14,761 nucleotides of DNA from CAZKUB01 sp964592335 (GCA_964592335.1 CAZQEU010000037.1:1-14761); one strand, 5' to 3'. Positions 6,020-12,209 are shown, counted from the first letter of the stretch. Translations and numbers: made by a program. The notes: generated by a model from the sequence alone, not told the origin.

Positions 6020-6375
6020 TTTTTGTTGCTAAAAACGAGAAAGGGGTTCCTAGTTGGAAACTAGTGCTTGACAATAAAAAAATTGTTACACGCCGTCTTA
6101 AACCAATATCTGTTGGTAAAGATTTTGCTGTACAGCCTGGGCGTGGTAAATATGCTGTTTGCCGTGCTGTTGTAACTGATTGCCAACGGAGCACTAATCA
6201 TTTTCAGAAATATGCTTTTAACACTGAGCTTTTTAAAAATATTTCTGAGTATAAAAAACATGAAGCTGAGTGTGAAGGATTTAATAGCTGGGATGGTCTT
6301 ATGCGTTGGTTTCAGGAGCACAACATTCAATATGTAGAGACTTATAGGATTGAGTTTCAGGTGATAAAACAATGA
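6016..6375 (+). CDS. ASCH-domain protein
   Basis: 119 residues from a TTG at 6016 that overlaps the stop of the previous gene. The sequence follows the ASCH (ASC-1 homology) pattern: KKIVTRRLKP (21-30) at the start of the domain, then VGKDFAVQPGRGK (33-45), a strand with RAVVTDC, HEAECEGFNSWDGLMRWF in the C-terminal part, and a closing strand YRIEFQVI. ASCH domains are PUA-like and usually bind RNA or modified nucleosides. Small free-standing versions occur in many phages and archaeal elements. No extra catalytic domain is present, so it probably binds a nucleic acid or acts as a small amidohydrolase-type ASCH enzyme. Confidence 0.8.
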   Translation: MIFVAKNEKGVPSWKLVLDNKKIVTRRLKPISVGKDFAVQPGRGKYAVCRAVVTDCQRSTNHFQKYAFNTELFKNISEYKKHEAECEGFNSWDGLMRWFQEHNIQYVETYRIEFQVIKQ

Positions 6376-6863
6376 ATAGAGATTATTGGCATGGTTTATT
6401 AAAAAAACTTGAAAAAGTGTTTTTAATTGTTAGAGAGCAACATTTCAAATTCAGATCACCTAAGATAACAATTCGTGTTGGTAGAAAAACGATATGTGAA
6501 CTTTCTAAACGTGAAATAGATGATCTTTTTTTTCTCTGGAAGTTAAAAGCTATAGTTTTTTATGATTTTGAATATCCTATGAGCATCAGAAGGGATGTAA
6601 ATATGGTGCTTGATCCACGTATTAGAGACAGACCGTTTTTTGTTCTTAAAACATGTGGTAATCGTAGATATGCAAAGAATTTTTTTATGTTGAAACATCT
6701 GGTTGAGTATGCTGGTTTTAAACCTGTTGAGCCATCAGATGATTTAAAAGAAGCTTTTAAGAAATTAAATGATGATAAACACCTGGCTCTTTTGTTAGAG
6801 ATTTATGATGAGGGAAAACGAATGAATAAAGGAGAGAAAAAGGTATGGAAGAATACAAAATAG
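6372..6863 (+). CDS. Hypothetical protein upstream of PCNA
   Basis: 163 residues. The ATG overlaps the ASCH stop (ATGA) and GGTGAT lies 6 nt upstream. The sequence is rich in basic and aromatic residues (VREQHFKFRSPKITIRVGRK). A central section has RPFFVLKTCGNRRYAKNFFML, and a helical C-terminus ends in EGKRMNKGEKK. The 3' end overlaps the PCNA start by 19 nt. The operon position suggests a DNA-replication or DNA-binding accessory protein. No family was recognised, and no catalytic motif is evident. Confidence 0.65.
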   Translation: MNRDYWHGLLKKLEKVFLIVREQHFKFRSPKITIRVGRKTICELSKREIDDLFFLWKLKAIVFYDFEYPMSIRRDVNMVLDPRIRDRPFFVLKTCGNRRYAKNFFMLKHLVEYAGFKPVEPSDDLKEAFKKLNDDKHLALLLEIYDEGKRMNKGEKKVWKNTK

Positions 6864-7711
6864 AAATAAATGCAGAATATAGAATAAAAGTAAAAGACAA
6901 AAAAGAAATAAATAAAAAAGCAATAGAATATCTACAGAAAAACAAACTAATAAAAAGCGAAAGACTAGAAGAAATACATTTTAAAATCAATGCTAAAACA
7001 TTCAAAAACATAATCAAAGCACATGGTGAATGGTATAATGAAATAAGGTTAGATTTCAATAAAAAAGGAATGAATATTAAAACAGTGGATCCAGCACATG
7101 TAGCTATGATATGTGAAAAAATACCAAAAAAAGTTTTTGACAGTTATCAACTATTAGCTGATAAAGACATCAGCCTAGGTATCGATTATGATAGGCTTAA
7201 AACAATACTTCGTAGTGTTAAAGTAAAAGATGTATTAAGTTTTGACAGTAGACTTTCTGACTACAAAATAGATATAAAAATCAATAATTTTAAACACACA
7301 ACTGGGTTGATTGATACAGCTGGTATGCCAGATCCTAAAATCCCGAAACTTAAACTAGATGCGTTTTTTAGCATCAAATCAAAATTACTTTATGATTTTG
7401 CTAAACAAGCAGAGAAAGTGTCTGATCACATAAAAATAGAGATTAGTAAAAAAGATTTAGTTTTATCAGCCAATGATGATAAGGACAATGTAATAGTATC
7501 TATTGATAAAAAACAGCTTTCTAAGCACAAATCAGATAAAAAATATATTAGCCTTTTTAGTGTTGATTATTTTTTAGGGATGATTAATCTTATCAGGGTT
7601 TATAACAAAGAACTCAGTGTTCGCATGGGTACAGATAATCCTATTGAAATCAAAGGAGATGAATTAACGGAGTTATATGTTCTTATAGCACCACGTATTG
7701 AGAGCGAATAG
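6845..7711 (+). CDS. pcn: DNA sliding clamp (PCNA) with N-terminal extension
   Basis: 288 residues, against about 245-250 for typical archaeal PCNA. Residues from about 45 onward follow the clamp fold: HFKINAKTFKNIIKA, then GMNIKTVDPAHVAMI, the conserved 'DPSHVA' region, IGIDYDRLKTIL-like helix sequence (LGIDYDRLKTILR), the interdomain connector area (GLIDTAGMPDPKIPKLKLD), VSDHIKIEI, a FSVDYFLGMI helix and the terminal LYVLIAPRIES. The ring tethers polymerase and other PIP-box proteins to DNA. The first 44 residues (EYRIKVKDKKEINKKAIEYL) form an extra beta-alpha-like segment, and no alternative start removes it. No polymerase or clamp loader is encoded here, so host enzymes are presumably recruited. 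Confidence 0.9.
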   Translation: MEEYKIEINAEYRIKVKDKKEINKKAIEYLQKNKLIKSERLEEIHFKINAKTFKNIIKAHGEWYNEIRLDFNKKGMNIKTVDPAHVAMICEKIPKKVFDSYQLLADKDISLGIDYDRLKTILRSVKVKDVLSFDSRLSDYKIDIKINNFKHTTGLIDTAGMPDPKIPKLKLDAFFSIKSKLLYDFAKQAEKVSDHIKIEISKKDLVLSANDDKDNVIVSIDKKQLSKHKSDKKYISLFSVDYFLGMINLIRVYNKELSVRMGTDNPIEIKGDELTELYVLIAPRIESE

Positions 7712-7713
7712 AT

Positions 7714-7923
7714 ATGGAAATAGATAGAGATGATGAATACCGTTGCAGATTATGTGAAAAAAAAGCTAGCCTTAGCTACAACTCTTATTTCCTGAAGATG
7801 TCACCAAAATATCATATACGTGTCTGTAGACATTGCTGGTTGATGATTACAAAATATATATCTCTCTATAAAAAACTCAACCCTGAGTTATATAAAGACA
7901 TTATGAAAGAGGTGGAGAAATGA
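7714..7923 (+). CDS. Small zinc-binding protein (two CxxC knuckles)
   Basis: 69 residues. CRLC (about 11-14) and CRHC (about 38-41) form a likely four-cysteine zinc site, with basic/aromatic sequence between them (YFLKMSPKYHIRV) and an amphipathic helical tail (YISLYKKLNPELYKDIMKEV). It starts 2 nt after PCNA. It is probably a nucleic-acid-binding or protein-binding zinc finger. The family is not known. Confidence 0.65.
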   Translation: MEIDRDDEYRCRLCEKKASLSYNSYFLKMSPKYHIRVCRHCWLMITKYISLYKKLNPELYKDIMKEVEK

Positions 7924-8015
7924 TCCAGTATGTTATAGTTGGTTGGTGCCTCGGTATAGGCTCTATGATTCTCATTAGTATTTATAAAAAAATATTGGAG
8001 ATGATACAAACATGA
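7920..8015 (+). CDS. Single-helix membrane peptide
   Basis: 31 residues. The ATG overlaps the previous TGA and GGTGGAG is just upstream. One hydrophobic helix (YVIVGWCLGIGSMILISIY) is followed by a short basic tail. The strong ribosome-binding site and overlaps at both ends argue that it is translated. Confidence 0.55.
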   Translation: MIQYVIVGWCLGIGSMILISIYKKILEMIQT

Positions 8016-8098
8016 ATATTTGTGAAGAAGATTTTGAGGAACTAACAAAAAAAGAACGAGCCCTGAAATATCAACATATATACACAGGGGGATATTGA
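8012..8098 (+). CDS. Very small acidic/charged protein
   Basis: 28 residues (MNICEEDFEELTKKERALKY then QHIYTGGY). GGAGATGAT lies 7-8 nt before the ATG, and the gene overlaps the preceding one by 4 nt. It is short, so it is supported by context only. Confidence 0.45.
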   Translation: MNICEEDFEELTKKERALKYQHIYTGGY

Positions 8099-8099
8099 T

Positions 8100-8213
8100 A
8101 TGAAAATGAAATTAAGCGAGTATCGTAAGACAAAAGATTTTAGAAGCAAACAACTACGCCGTGGACACATGATAAAAAATAATTTGGAGGAAAAAGAATG
8201 TTTAACGGTTTAG
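8100..8213 (+). CDS. Small basic protein
   Basis: 37 residues rich in lysine and arginine (KLSEYRKTKDFRSKQLRRGH). GGGGGAT lies upstream of the ATG, and a second ATG at 8106 is an alternative start. The 3' end overlaps the next gene by 16 nt. It could bind nucleic acid; no family was recognised. Confidence 0.5.
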   Translation: MKMKLSEYRKTKDFRSKQLRRGHMIKNNLEEKECLTV

Positions 8214-8395
8214 AAGGAAAAATAGAGGCGATTGAGAAACAAACCCGTTATGGTATATCTGGTTTACTTCTCACTATCTGGGTGCCGAAACCTCGTCATA
8301 TATTACCATCTGAAGCAACTGAAGAACAAGCAAATAATAGGCTTAGAAAACACTGTAGTTTACATATTGGTAAATGTACTATTGATCAGGATTGA
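8198..8395 (+). CDS. Hypothetical protein
   Basis: 65 residues from an ATG with GGAGG 7 nt upstream. The sequence has a short helix (LEGKIEAIEKQTRYG), a hydrophobic strand ISGLLLTIWVPKP and a C-terminal section with two cysteines (KHCSLHIGKCTID). It is probably a small soluble domain. No family was recognised. Confidence 0.6.
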   Translation: MFNGLEGKIEAIEKQTRYGISGLLLTIWVPKPRHILPSEATEEQANNRLRKHCSLHIGKCTIDQD

Positions 8396-8400
8396 TTTTA

Positions 8401-8517
8401 ATGGTTGAATATAAAACCATGTGGAACCAGTTGAAGGGATATGCAAAATTTGGTGATGAAAAACTTTTGCATAAAATGGAATGTATTGAAAAAATATTTA
8501 AAGAAAAAGAGGAATAA
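8401..8517 (+). CDS. Second YKxxWxxLK small protein
   Basis: 38 residues: YKTMWNQLK near the start and a charged helix LHKMECIEKIFKEKEE at the end. The plan matches the 49-residue protein at 5870-6019, which suggests a duplicated small family within this element. GGATTGAT precedes the ATG, and the stop lies 2 nt before the next gene. Confidence 0.55.
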   Translation: MVEYKTMWNQLKGYAKFGDEKLLHKMECIEKIFKEKEE

Positions 8518-8519
8518 AC

Positions 8520-8837
8520 ATGAAGGAAACAATATATCTTGTATGTGATCAGAACCAAGTGGATCGCATGAGGAAAACACTACCGAGTGTTAGACGTGGG
8601 GAAATCGTTGTTAAATTAGCTGTAGAAATCAATCAGAAAGCATTTGGGAGACCAACTATAGCTAAAGAAATTTATGTAGATGATTGGACTAAGGGTATAG
8701 ACCTTGATGATGTAGAGTTCCGTAAAAACATTATCACAGCTGAAGAAGCTGAGATGATAAGGCAGAAACGTCTTGATAAAATGCGTGAAATCCTACAGAA
8801 CCAGGGATATATCATTACAGAGCCGGAGGAGAAATAA
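8520..8837 (+). CDS. Hypothetical protein, alpha/beta
   Basis: 105 residues with a clear two-part pattern: strands and a turn in the first 55 residues (ETIYLVCDQNQV, RRGEIVVKLAVEIN, AKEIYVDDW), then a long charged helix (AEEAEMIRQKRLDKMREIL) and YIITEPEEK. The ATG has GAGG 7-9 nt upstream. A beta domain followed by a helical rod suggests an oligomeric or adaptor protein. No family was recognised. Confidence 0.62.
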   Translation: MKETIYLVCDQNQVDRMRKTLPSVRRGEIVVKLAVEINQKAFGRPTIAKEIYVDDWTKGIDLDDVEFRKNIITAEEAEMIRQKRLDKMREILQNQGYIITEPEEK

Positions 8838-8843
8838 AAGAAA

Positions 8844-9002
8844 ATGAATCTTAAAAAATTGAGTATTACAATACTTGAGTTTATCAGACATCCGATGCAT
8901 ATAATTATCTTCATATGGCTATCTGTAAAACTCTGGAAAGAAATGCATGAACATTACTGTAGAGAAACAGCATTAGAGCATATGATCTATAGTAAGAGGT
9001 AA
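8844..9002 (+). CDS. Small membrane-associated protein
   Basis: 52 residues with one hydrophobic segment (MHIIIFIWLSVKLW, about 18-31) in the middle. A short amphipathic N-terminus precedes it, and a histidine/glutamate-rich tail (KEMHEHYCRETALEH) follows. GGAGG ends 13 nt or more upstream, so the ribosome site is only fair. Gene order and close spacing support it. Confidence 0.5.
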   Translation: MNLKKLSITILEFIRHPMHIIIFIWLSVKLWKEMHEHYCRETALEHMIYSKR

Positions 9003-9005
9003 AAT

Positions 9006-9110
9006 ATGAAAATACCAGATTGGCTGAAGCCACTTATCCCAATATATATCATAATGATAATTATTGCAATAGTTGTTGCATTTGGATTACCACTAATATT
9101 TAACAAATGA
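9006..9110 (+). CDS. Single-helix membrane peptide
   Basis: 34 residues, nearly all one transmembrane helix (IPIYIIMIIIAIVVAFGLPL) after a short soluble start (MKIPDWLKP). GAGGT lies 6 nt before the ATG. It starts 3 nt after the preceding gene. Confidence 0.55.
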   Translation: MKIPDWLKPLIPIYIIMIIIAIVVAFGLPLIFNK

Positions 9111-9114
9111 TAAA

Positions 9115-9618
9115 ATGACTGAAAGACAACATTTTATTAGGAAATATTCAAAAATAGCTGAGAAACGAATAGCAAACAATGAATGCCCAGTATGTGGAAA
9201 ACCAAAAAGTGAATGGAACCGCCGGACAGACTGGAGATGCTGTAGCAAAACATGCACAGAAAACTTTTATGAACAACATGATGAAAGCCTTAGCTGGAAT
9301 TGGGTAAGAGCCCGTGTATTCAAACGTGACAACTATATATGCGCAAAATGTGGTAGAAGATATGTTGTTAAATATGATGGTGTAGAGTATGCTGATAGTT
9401 CTAATTTGATATGTGATCATATTGTGCCATTGGCGATGGATGGCGAAATGTGGAACATGGATAATTTACAAACACTCTGCATTGAATGTAATAAAATCAA
9501 AACAGCACAGGATCTAAAAAACATTGCTGAATACAAACGAATTAAAGACAAAAAAACTAAACATCGCACATTTGAAGATATTTACACAAAAAAACCTGAT
9601 GTTACACAAAACCTATAG
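9115..9618 (+). CDS. HNH endonuclease with N-terminal zinc knuckle
   Basis: 167 residues. The N-terminal part has CPVC (24-27) and CCSKTC (42-47), a likely zinc knuckle. The HNH module follows: CAKC (76-79), CDHIVPL (100-106) with the catalytic DH pair, MDNLQTLC with the central Asn at 117, and CIECNKIKTAQD (122-133) with the second zinc pair and the final Asn-Lys. This makes a metal-dependent nuclease that nicks or cuts DNA. In mobile elements such enzymes act as homing nucleases, in restriction, or as partners of packaging motors; no terminase is visible beside it. The stop codon lies inside the promoter and hairpin region at 9608-9638. The ATG has no obvious Shine-Dalgarno and probably depends on coupling. 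Confidence 0.85.
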   Translation: MTERQHFIRKYSKIAEKRIANNECPVCGKPKSEWNRRTDWRCCSKTCTENFYEQHDESLSWNWVRARVFKRDNYICAKCGRRYVVKYDGVEYADSSNLICDHIVPLAMDGEMWNMDNLQTLCIECNKIKTAQDLKNIAEYKRIKDKKTKHRTFEDIYTKKPDVTQNL

Positions 9619-9640
9619 AAAGGTTTATATAGACCTTTAA
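9608..9640 (+). promoter_or_regulatory. Strong archaeal promoter with nested inverted repeats
   Basis: GAAAGGTTTATATA (9618-9631) fits the euryarchaeal BRE-TATA consensus closely and predicts initiation near 9650. AAAGGT (9619-9624) pairs with ACCTTT (9633-9638) around the TATA box. AAACCT (9609-9614) can instead pair with AGGTTT (9621-9626), so two mutually exclusive hairpins overlap the promoter and the HNH stop codon. A second, weaker TATA-like site (CCATATAATAC) is near 9668. It drives the zinc ribbon, membrane protein, methyltransferase and recombinase genes. Confidence 0.65.
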
Positions 9641-9723
9641 AACAAAATGCGAAACGCTTAATTCACTCCATATAATACACAACATATAAAATGTTGGGTA
9701 ACACGCTGAGGAGAGTTTAATAT

Positions 9724-9873
9724 TTGGCTGGGAAAAACTATTGCCCGAATTGTGGAAACCGAATGAAGCACTATAAATGTCATGTATGCGGTTATCGCAT
9801 GAACTGGGGTAAAAGACTGAGGAGAACATATGGTAAAAAATGGAAATATGAAGAAACAGAAAAAGAAGGATAG
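9724..9873 (+). CDS. Small zinc-ribbon protein
   Basis: 49 residues from a TTG at 9724, with GAGGAGAG 9-15 nt upstream. CPNC (7-10) and CHVC (19-22) form a classic zinc ribbon, followed by a basic tail (WGKRLRRTYGKKWKYEE). It probably binds DNA or RNA, or acts as a transcription accessory. Its last 44 nt overlap the start of the membrane-protein gene in a different frame, and that gene has its own strong ribosome-binding site inside this one. Confidence 0.7.
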   Translation: MAGKNYCPNCGNRMKHYKCHVCGYRMNWGKRLRRTYGKKWKYEETEKEG

Positions 9874-10111
9874 TTTTTGGACTTTTAAAAAACTGACATA
9901 TAAACAACGCCGGATACTCTATGGTATCACTATGTTTTATAGTTTTCTTGCACTAGCACACATGATCTATATAATAGTCAAAATCGGTAGTTTATTGGTT
10001 TTTTTTGGTTTGCTTCTTTGGTTTTTTCCACCAGTTGCTCTGATTCTTTTGACTTATCATCTACTTGTTAATGTTTATCCACCGGAGGAGAAGGATGCTG
10101 GAATTAAATAA
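9830..10111 (+). CDS. Two-helix membrane protein
   Basis: 93 residues from an ATG with GAGGAG 6 nt upstream. A lysine-rich N-terminus (KKQKKKDSFWTFKKLTYKQRR) precedes two hydrophobic helices, about 30-50 (YGITMFYSFLALAHMIYIIV) and about 54-78 (LVFFGLLLWFFPPVALILLT). The positive N-terminus should stay inside the cell. Its 3' end overlaps the methyltransferase start by 17 nt. No family was recognised. Confidence 0.65.
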   Translation: MVKNGNMKKQKKKDSFWTFKKLTYKQRRILYGITMFYSFLALAHMIYIIVKIGSLLVFFGLLLWFFPPVALILLTYHLLVNVYPPEEKDAGIK

Positions 10112-10700
10112 AATTTATAATATGGATTGCCTTGAAGGAATTAAAAAACTAAAAGATGTAAATATAGATTTGATAGTAACCGATCCCCCATATGAATTTG
10201 AAAACAAAGGAAAGGGCATTTATTCTTTGCCAAGATTTGACAAATACATGAAAAAAATAGGAGAGATTAAAACCAATACTTTTGATTTTGACAAATATAT
10301 ACCAAAACTTCTTGACCTGCAGGGAGACAAGATAAACGCTTATTTTTTTTGTAACAAAAAACTAGTCTATAAATATCTAAAAATAGCTGAAGAAAGAAAC
10401 CTTACAATAGATATCCATGTTTTTAGAAAAACCAACCCAGTACCAGCTTTTAATAATAGCTATATGAATGATTTAGAGTATATTATTTTTATGAGAAGCC
10501 CCCGTGTATTTTTTTCAAGTAAAGAAGGATACAAAAATTATACTAAACATCATGCAGAAAATATTGGACATCATGGTTTGTTACATCCTAATCAGAAGCC
10601 TTTAAAACTTATTAGAAAATATATAAAAGTATCAAGTGCTAAAAATCATGTTGTGTTAGATCCTTTCATAGGGGGGGGGTACCACAGCACTTGCATGTAA
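10095..10700 (+). CDS. DNA methyltransferase (N6-adenine or N4-cytosine, beta class), truncated by frameshift
   Basis: The ATG at 10095 is chosen because GGAGGAG lies directly upstream; a longer frame exists. DPPY (30-33, motif IV) comes before the AdoMet-binding motif DPFIGGG (about 189-195, motif I), which is the order of beta-class amino-methyltransferases such as those with a C-terminal FxGxG motif. It would transfer methyl groups to adenine or cytosine, protecting the element from host restriction. At 10671-10679 there are nine G residues. With eight, the frame continues GTTALACKQLNRKFIGFEIN and ends at 10812 as a normal protein of about 238 residues. With nine, it reads GGGYHSTCM and stops at 10700. 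This is either a phase-variable tract, a real mutation or a sequencing error. Confidence 0.8.
   Translation: MLELNKIYNMDCLEGIKKLKDVNIDLIVTDPPYEFENKGKGIYSLPRFDKYMKKIGEIKTNTFDFDKYIPKLLDLQGDKINAYFFCNKKLVYKYLKIAEERNLTIDIHVFRKTNPVPAFNNSYMNDLEYIIFMRSPRVFFSSKEGYKNYTKHHAENIGHHGLLHPNQKPLKLIRKYIKVSSAKNHVVLDPFIGGGYHSTCM
10671..10679 (+). repeat. Homopolymer tract of nine G residues
   Basis: A G9 run in otherwise AT-rich DNA, placed exactly in the codons for the AdoMet-binding glycines. Loss of one G restores the full methyltransferase frame. It is the only such G tract I see in the window. Confidence 0.9.
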
Positions 10701-10812
10701 ACAGTTAAACCGTAAGTTCATAGGTTTTGAAATAAATAAAGAGTTTTATGAAATTGCTAGTAAAAGAATAAACGATCAACCAAAAAGAATAGATTGGTTT
10801 AAAGGAGAATGA
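10681..10812 (+). pseudogene. Out-of-frame C-terminal part of the DNA methyltransferase
   Basis: The reading frame beginning ACC ACA GCA encodes TTALACKQLNRKFIGFEINK, then EFYEIASKRINDQ, ending KRIDWFKGE and TGA. This is the expected end of the AdoMet-binding fold after motif I, with the FIGFE(I/L) strand. It has no start codon or ribosome site of its own, so it is the severed 3' end of the methyltransferase. Its stop lies 6 nt before the recombinase ATG. Confidence 0.8.
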
Positions 10813-10818
10813 TGAAAT

Positions 10819-11505
10819 ATGCCTGAATATAAAAAAGCTGATATAAGACATACCATAAGAGAAGAAGAATTTAAAACAATAATCAAAAAAACAATACGAC
10901 CACGTGACCGCTTATTTCTATCATTATTATATTGTACAGGAGCACGACCAAGTGAAGTAGCAGGAGATCCAGAGCATCATAAAAAAGGAATGACATATGA
11001 AGATGTTGAGTTTGATTTCAAAAACGGAGCTGTACTGTTTCATGTACCCGTGAGCAAAATCCAGAAAGGAATGTATGCAGTTGATAAACGCCAGCTGATG
11101 CTAGAGTTCGATCCAGAACACCCAGACTATGCAGTATTGGTACTCATCCAGAGTTTTAACGATATGGTAGAGACACAGCGATATATACAGGAGACACGTG
11201 ATATAAACCCAAAAGTACAACTATTTGATTTCTGCCGTAAAACAGGATACAATATTGTTGAACGAGCTGGTAAAATAATAGGCACAGAAATATGTCCATA
11301 TAATTTTAGACACAGCCGACTAACACTATTGAGCGAATCTGGTGCTGGTATTGAGACACTCATGTATTTTAAAGGAAGCCGTGATATTAAAAGCATCGCT
11401 AATTATCTACATGCACGTAAAGTAAAATTTAGTTTATCAAAGGATGGTAGAGGCGATAAACAGAACCTTGAGAGAAAAATAGATAATCAACCTCCTAGTG
11501 AGTGA
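10819..11505 (+). CDS. Tyrosine recombinase/integrase, catalytic domain only
   Basis: 228 residues from an ATG with GGAGAATGATG upstream. The first catalytic Arg is in CTGARPSEVAG (R43). A basic beta-hairpin region follows (VSKIQKGMYAVDKRQ). The second box reads YNFRHSRLT (161-169), a YxxR instead of the usual HxxR, which I associate with pNOB8-type archaeal integrases. The tyrosine lies in IANYLH (Y196), after FKGSRD where 'GH' is usual. The N-terminal core-binding domain, about 90 residues in XerA-like enzymes, is missing: the protein starts almost at the catalytic domain. It would integrate or excise the element or resolve multimers. Whether the altered residues leave it active is uncertain. 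Confidence 0.82.
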   Translation: MPEYKKADIRHTIREEEFKTIIKKTIRPRDRLFLSLLYCTGARPSEVAGDPEHHKKGMTYEDVEFDFKNGAVLFHVPVSKIQKGMYAVDKRQLMLEFDPEHPDYAVLVLIQSFNDMVETQRYIQETRDINPKVQLFDFCRKTGYNIVERAGKIIGTEICPYNFRHSRLTLLSESGAGIETLMYFKGSRDIKSIANYLHARKVKFSLSKDGRGDKQNLERKIDNQPPSE

Positions 11506-11628
11506 AATCTATCTGTTTGCTAAGAGAATCCCATACCTTTTCCCTCTTAGGGCTCTGTTCGCCAGATCTACCCAAATATCATAAAATATATATAGGTTAT
11601 AGACATTATAGAATTTGTGAAATAGTAG
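11506..11628 (+). promoter_or_regulatory. Intergenic region: stem-loop and promoter of the distal operon
   Basis: CTAAGAG (11520-11526) and CTCTTAG (11544-11550) form a 7-bp stem with a 17-nt loop just after the recombinase, a possible terminator or attachment-site element. AAAATATATATAGG (11583-11596) is a good TATA box. Initiation about 25 nt on would be near 11617-11621, leaving a leader of about 10 nt before the ATG at 11629. The 11-mer TATAGGTTATA at 11591-11601 also occurs at 2461-2471. Confidence 0.5.
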
Positions 11629-11781
11629 ATGGGAAATGAAAAAACTACGACTATCAGCCTGCACAACTATACAAAAAAACAACTTTTAAAGATAGGTGGG
11701 GAATACGCCGTGGAGGATGGAAAAACCTACAGCTACAACGATACAATACAGAGACTGATAAAAGAACATAATAAAGAATGA
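11629..11781 (+). CDS. Small ribbon-helix-helix-like protein
   Basis: 50 residues: TTTISLHNYTKKQLLKI, then GGEYAVEDGKTYSYNDTIQR and LIKEHNKE. A short strand with alternating polar residues followed by KKQLLKIG and a 'SYNDTIQRLI' helix resembles the archaeal ribbon-helix-helix/VapB-like family of short DNA-binding proteins. It has no Shine-Dalgarno and sits about 10 nt from the predicted start site, so a near-leaderless message is likely. As the first gene of its operon it could be an autoregulator. No toxin partner is recognisable next to it. Confidence 0.6.
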   Translation: MGNEKTTTISLHNYTKKQLLKIGGEYAVEDGKTYSYNDTIQRLIKEHNKE

Positions 11782-11794
11782 GGAGAGGAACTAA

Positions 11795-12190
11795 TTGCCA
11801 GATGGTGAGTATGAGGACTATGATGAGCATGGGATTGAACTAGCCCGTGCATCTGCAACAGATCAATACAGCGGTATGATGAGGCGGTACCTCGATGAGC
11901 TCACCATAATATATGAAAACATGATGGCAAGACTTATTAGTAACCGTGGTTCTGAGGAGGCTTTTAATGCATGTGTCGCTAAAATGCTAAGTATCATGGT
12001 GCATCTGTTACCTAAGATAGAAGGCGGTGGCGATCAGACACAGGAAATGCGTAATGAGTTCGAGAAATACAAAACCTGGATTAAACAAGTACAAAAAATG
12101 AAAATCAACAAAGAAGAAATGGATAAAGTACCAGATCTCTATAACCTTATCATTCGTGCATATGACAAACTTGGTCTTACAAGTATCTAA
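11795..12190 (+). CDS. Hypothetical helical protein, distal operon
   Basis: 131 residues from a TTG at 11795, with AGGAGAGG 7-10 nt upstream. It begins with an acidic, tyrosine-rich stretch (DGEYEDYDEHG), then is helical (YSGMMRRYLDELTIIYENMMAR; IMVHLLPKI), with a charged linker (GGGDQTQEMRNEFEKYK) and a C-terminal helix. There are no membrane segments. It lies just ahead of a membrane protein and three further unknowns, in the place where a virus would carry structural or virion-associated genes. No family was recognised. Confidence 0.62.
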   Translation: MPDGEYEDYDEHGIELARASATDQYSGMMRRYLDELTIIYENMMARLISNRGSEEAFNACVAKMLSIMVHLLPKIEGGGDQTQEMRNEFEKYKTWIKQVQKMKINKEEMDKVPDLYNLIIRAYDKLGLTSI

Positions 12191-12209
12191 AAAAAGAGTG
12201 TGTTAATTT

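Noticed and set aside
6372..6863. Clamp-loader or primase subunit upstream of PCNA
   Set aside because: No Walker motifs or primase acidic motifs are present in the sequence.
11506..11580. tRNA-type attachment site next to the recombinase
   Set aside because: A GTTCGCC stretch looks tRNA-like at first, but no T-arm pairing or direct repeat partner is visible in the window.
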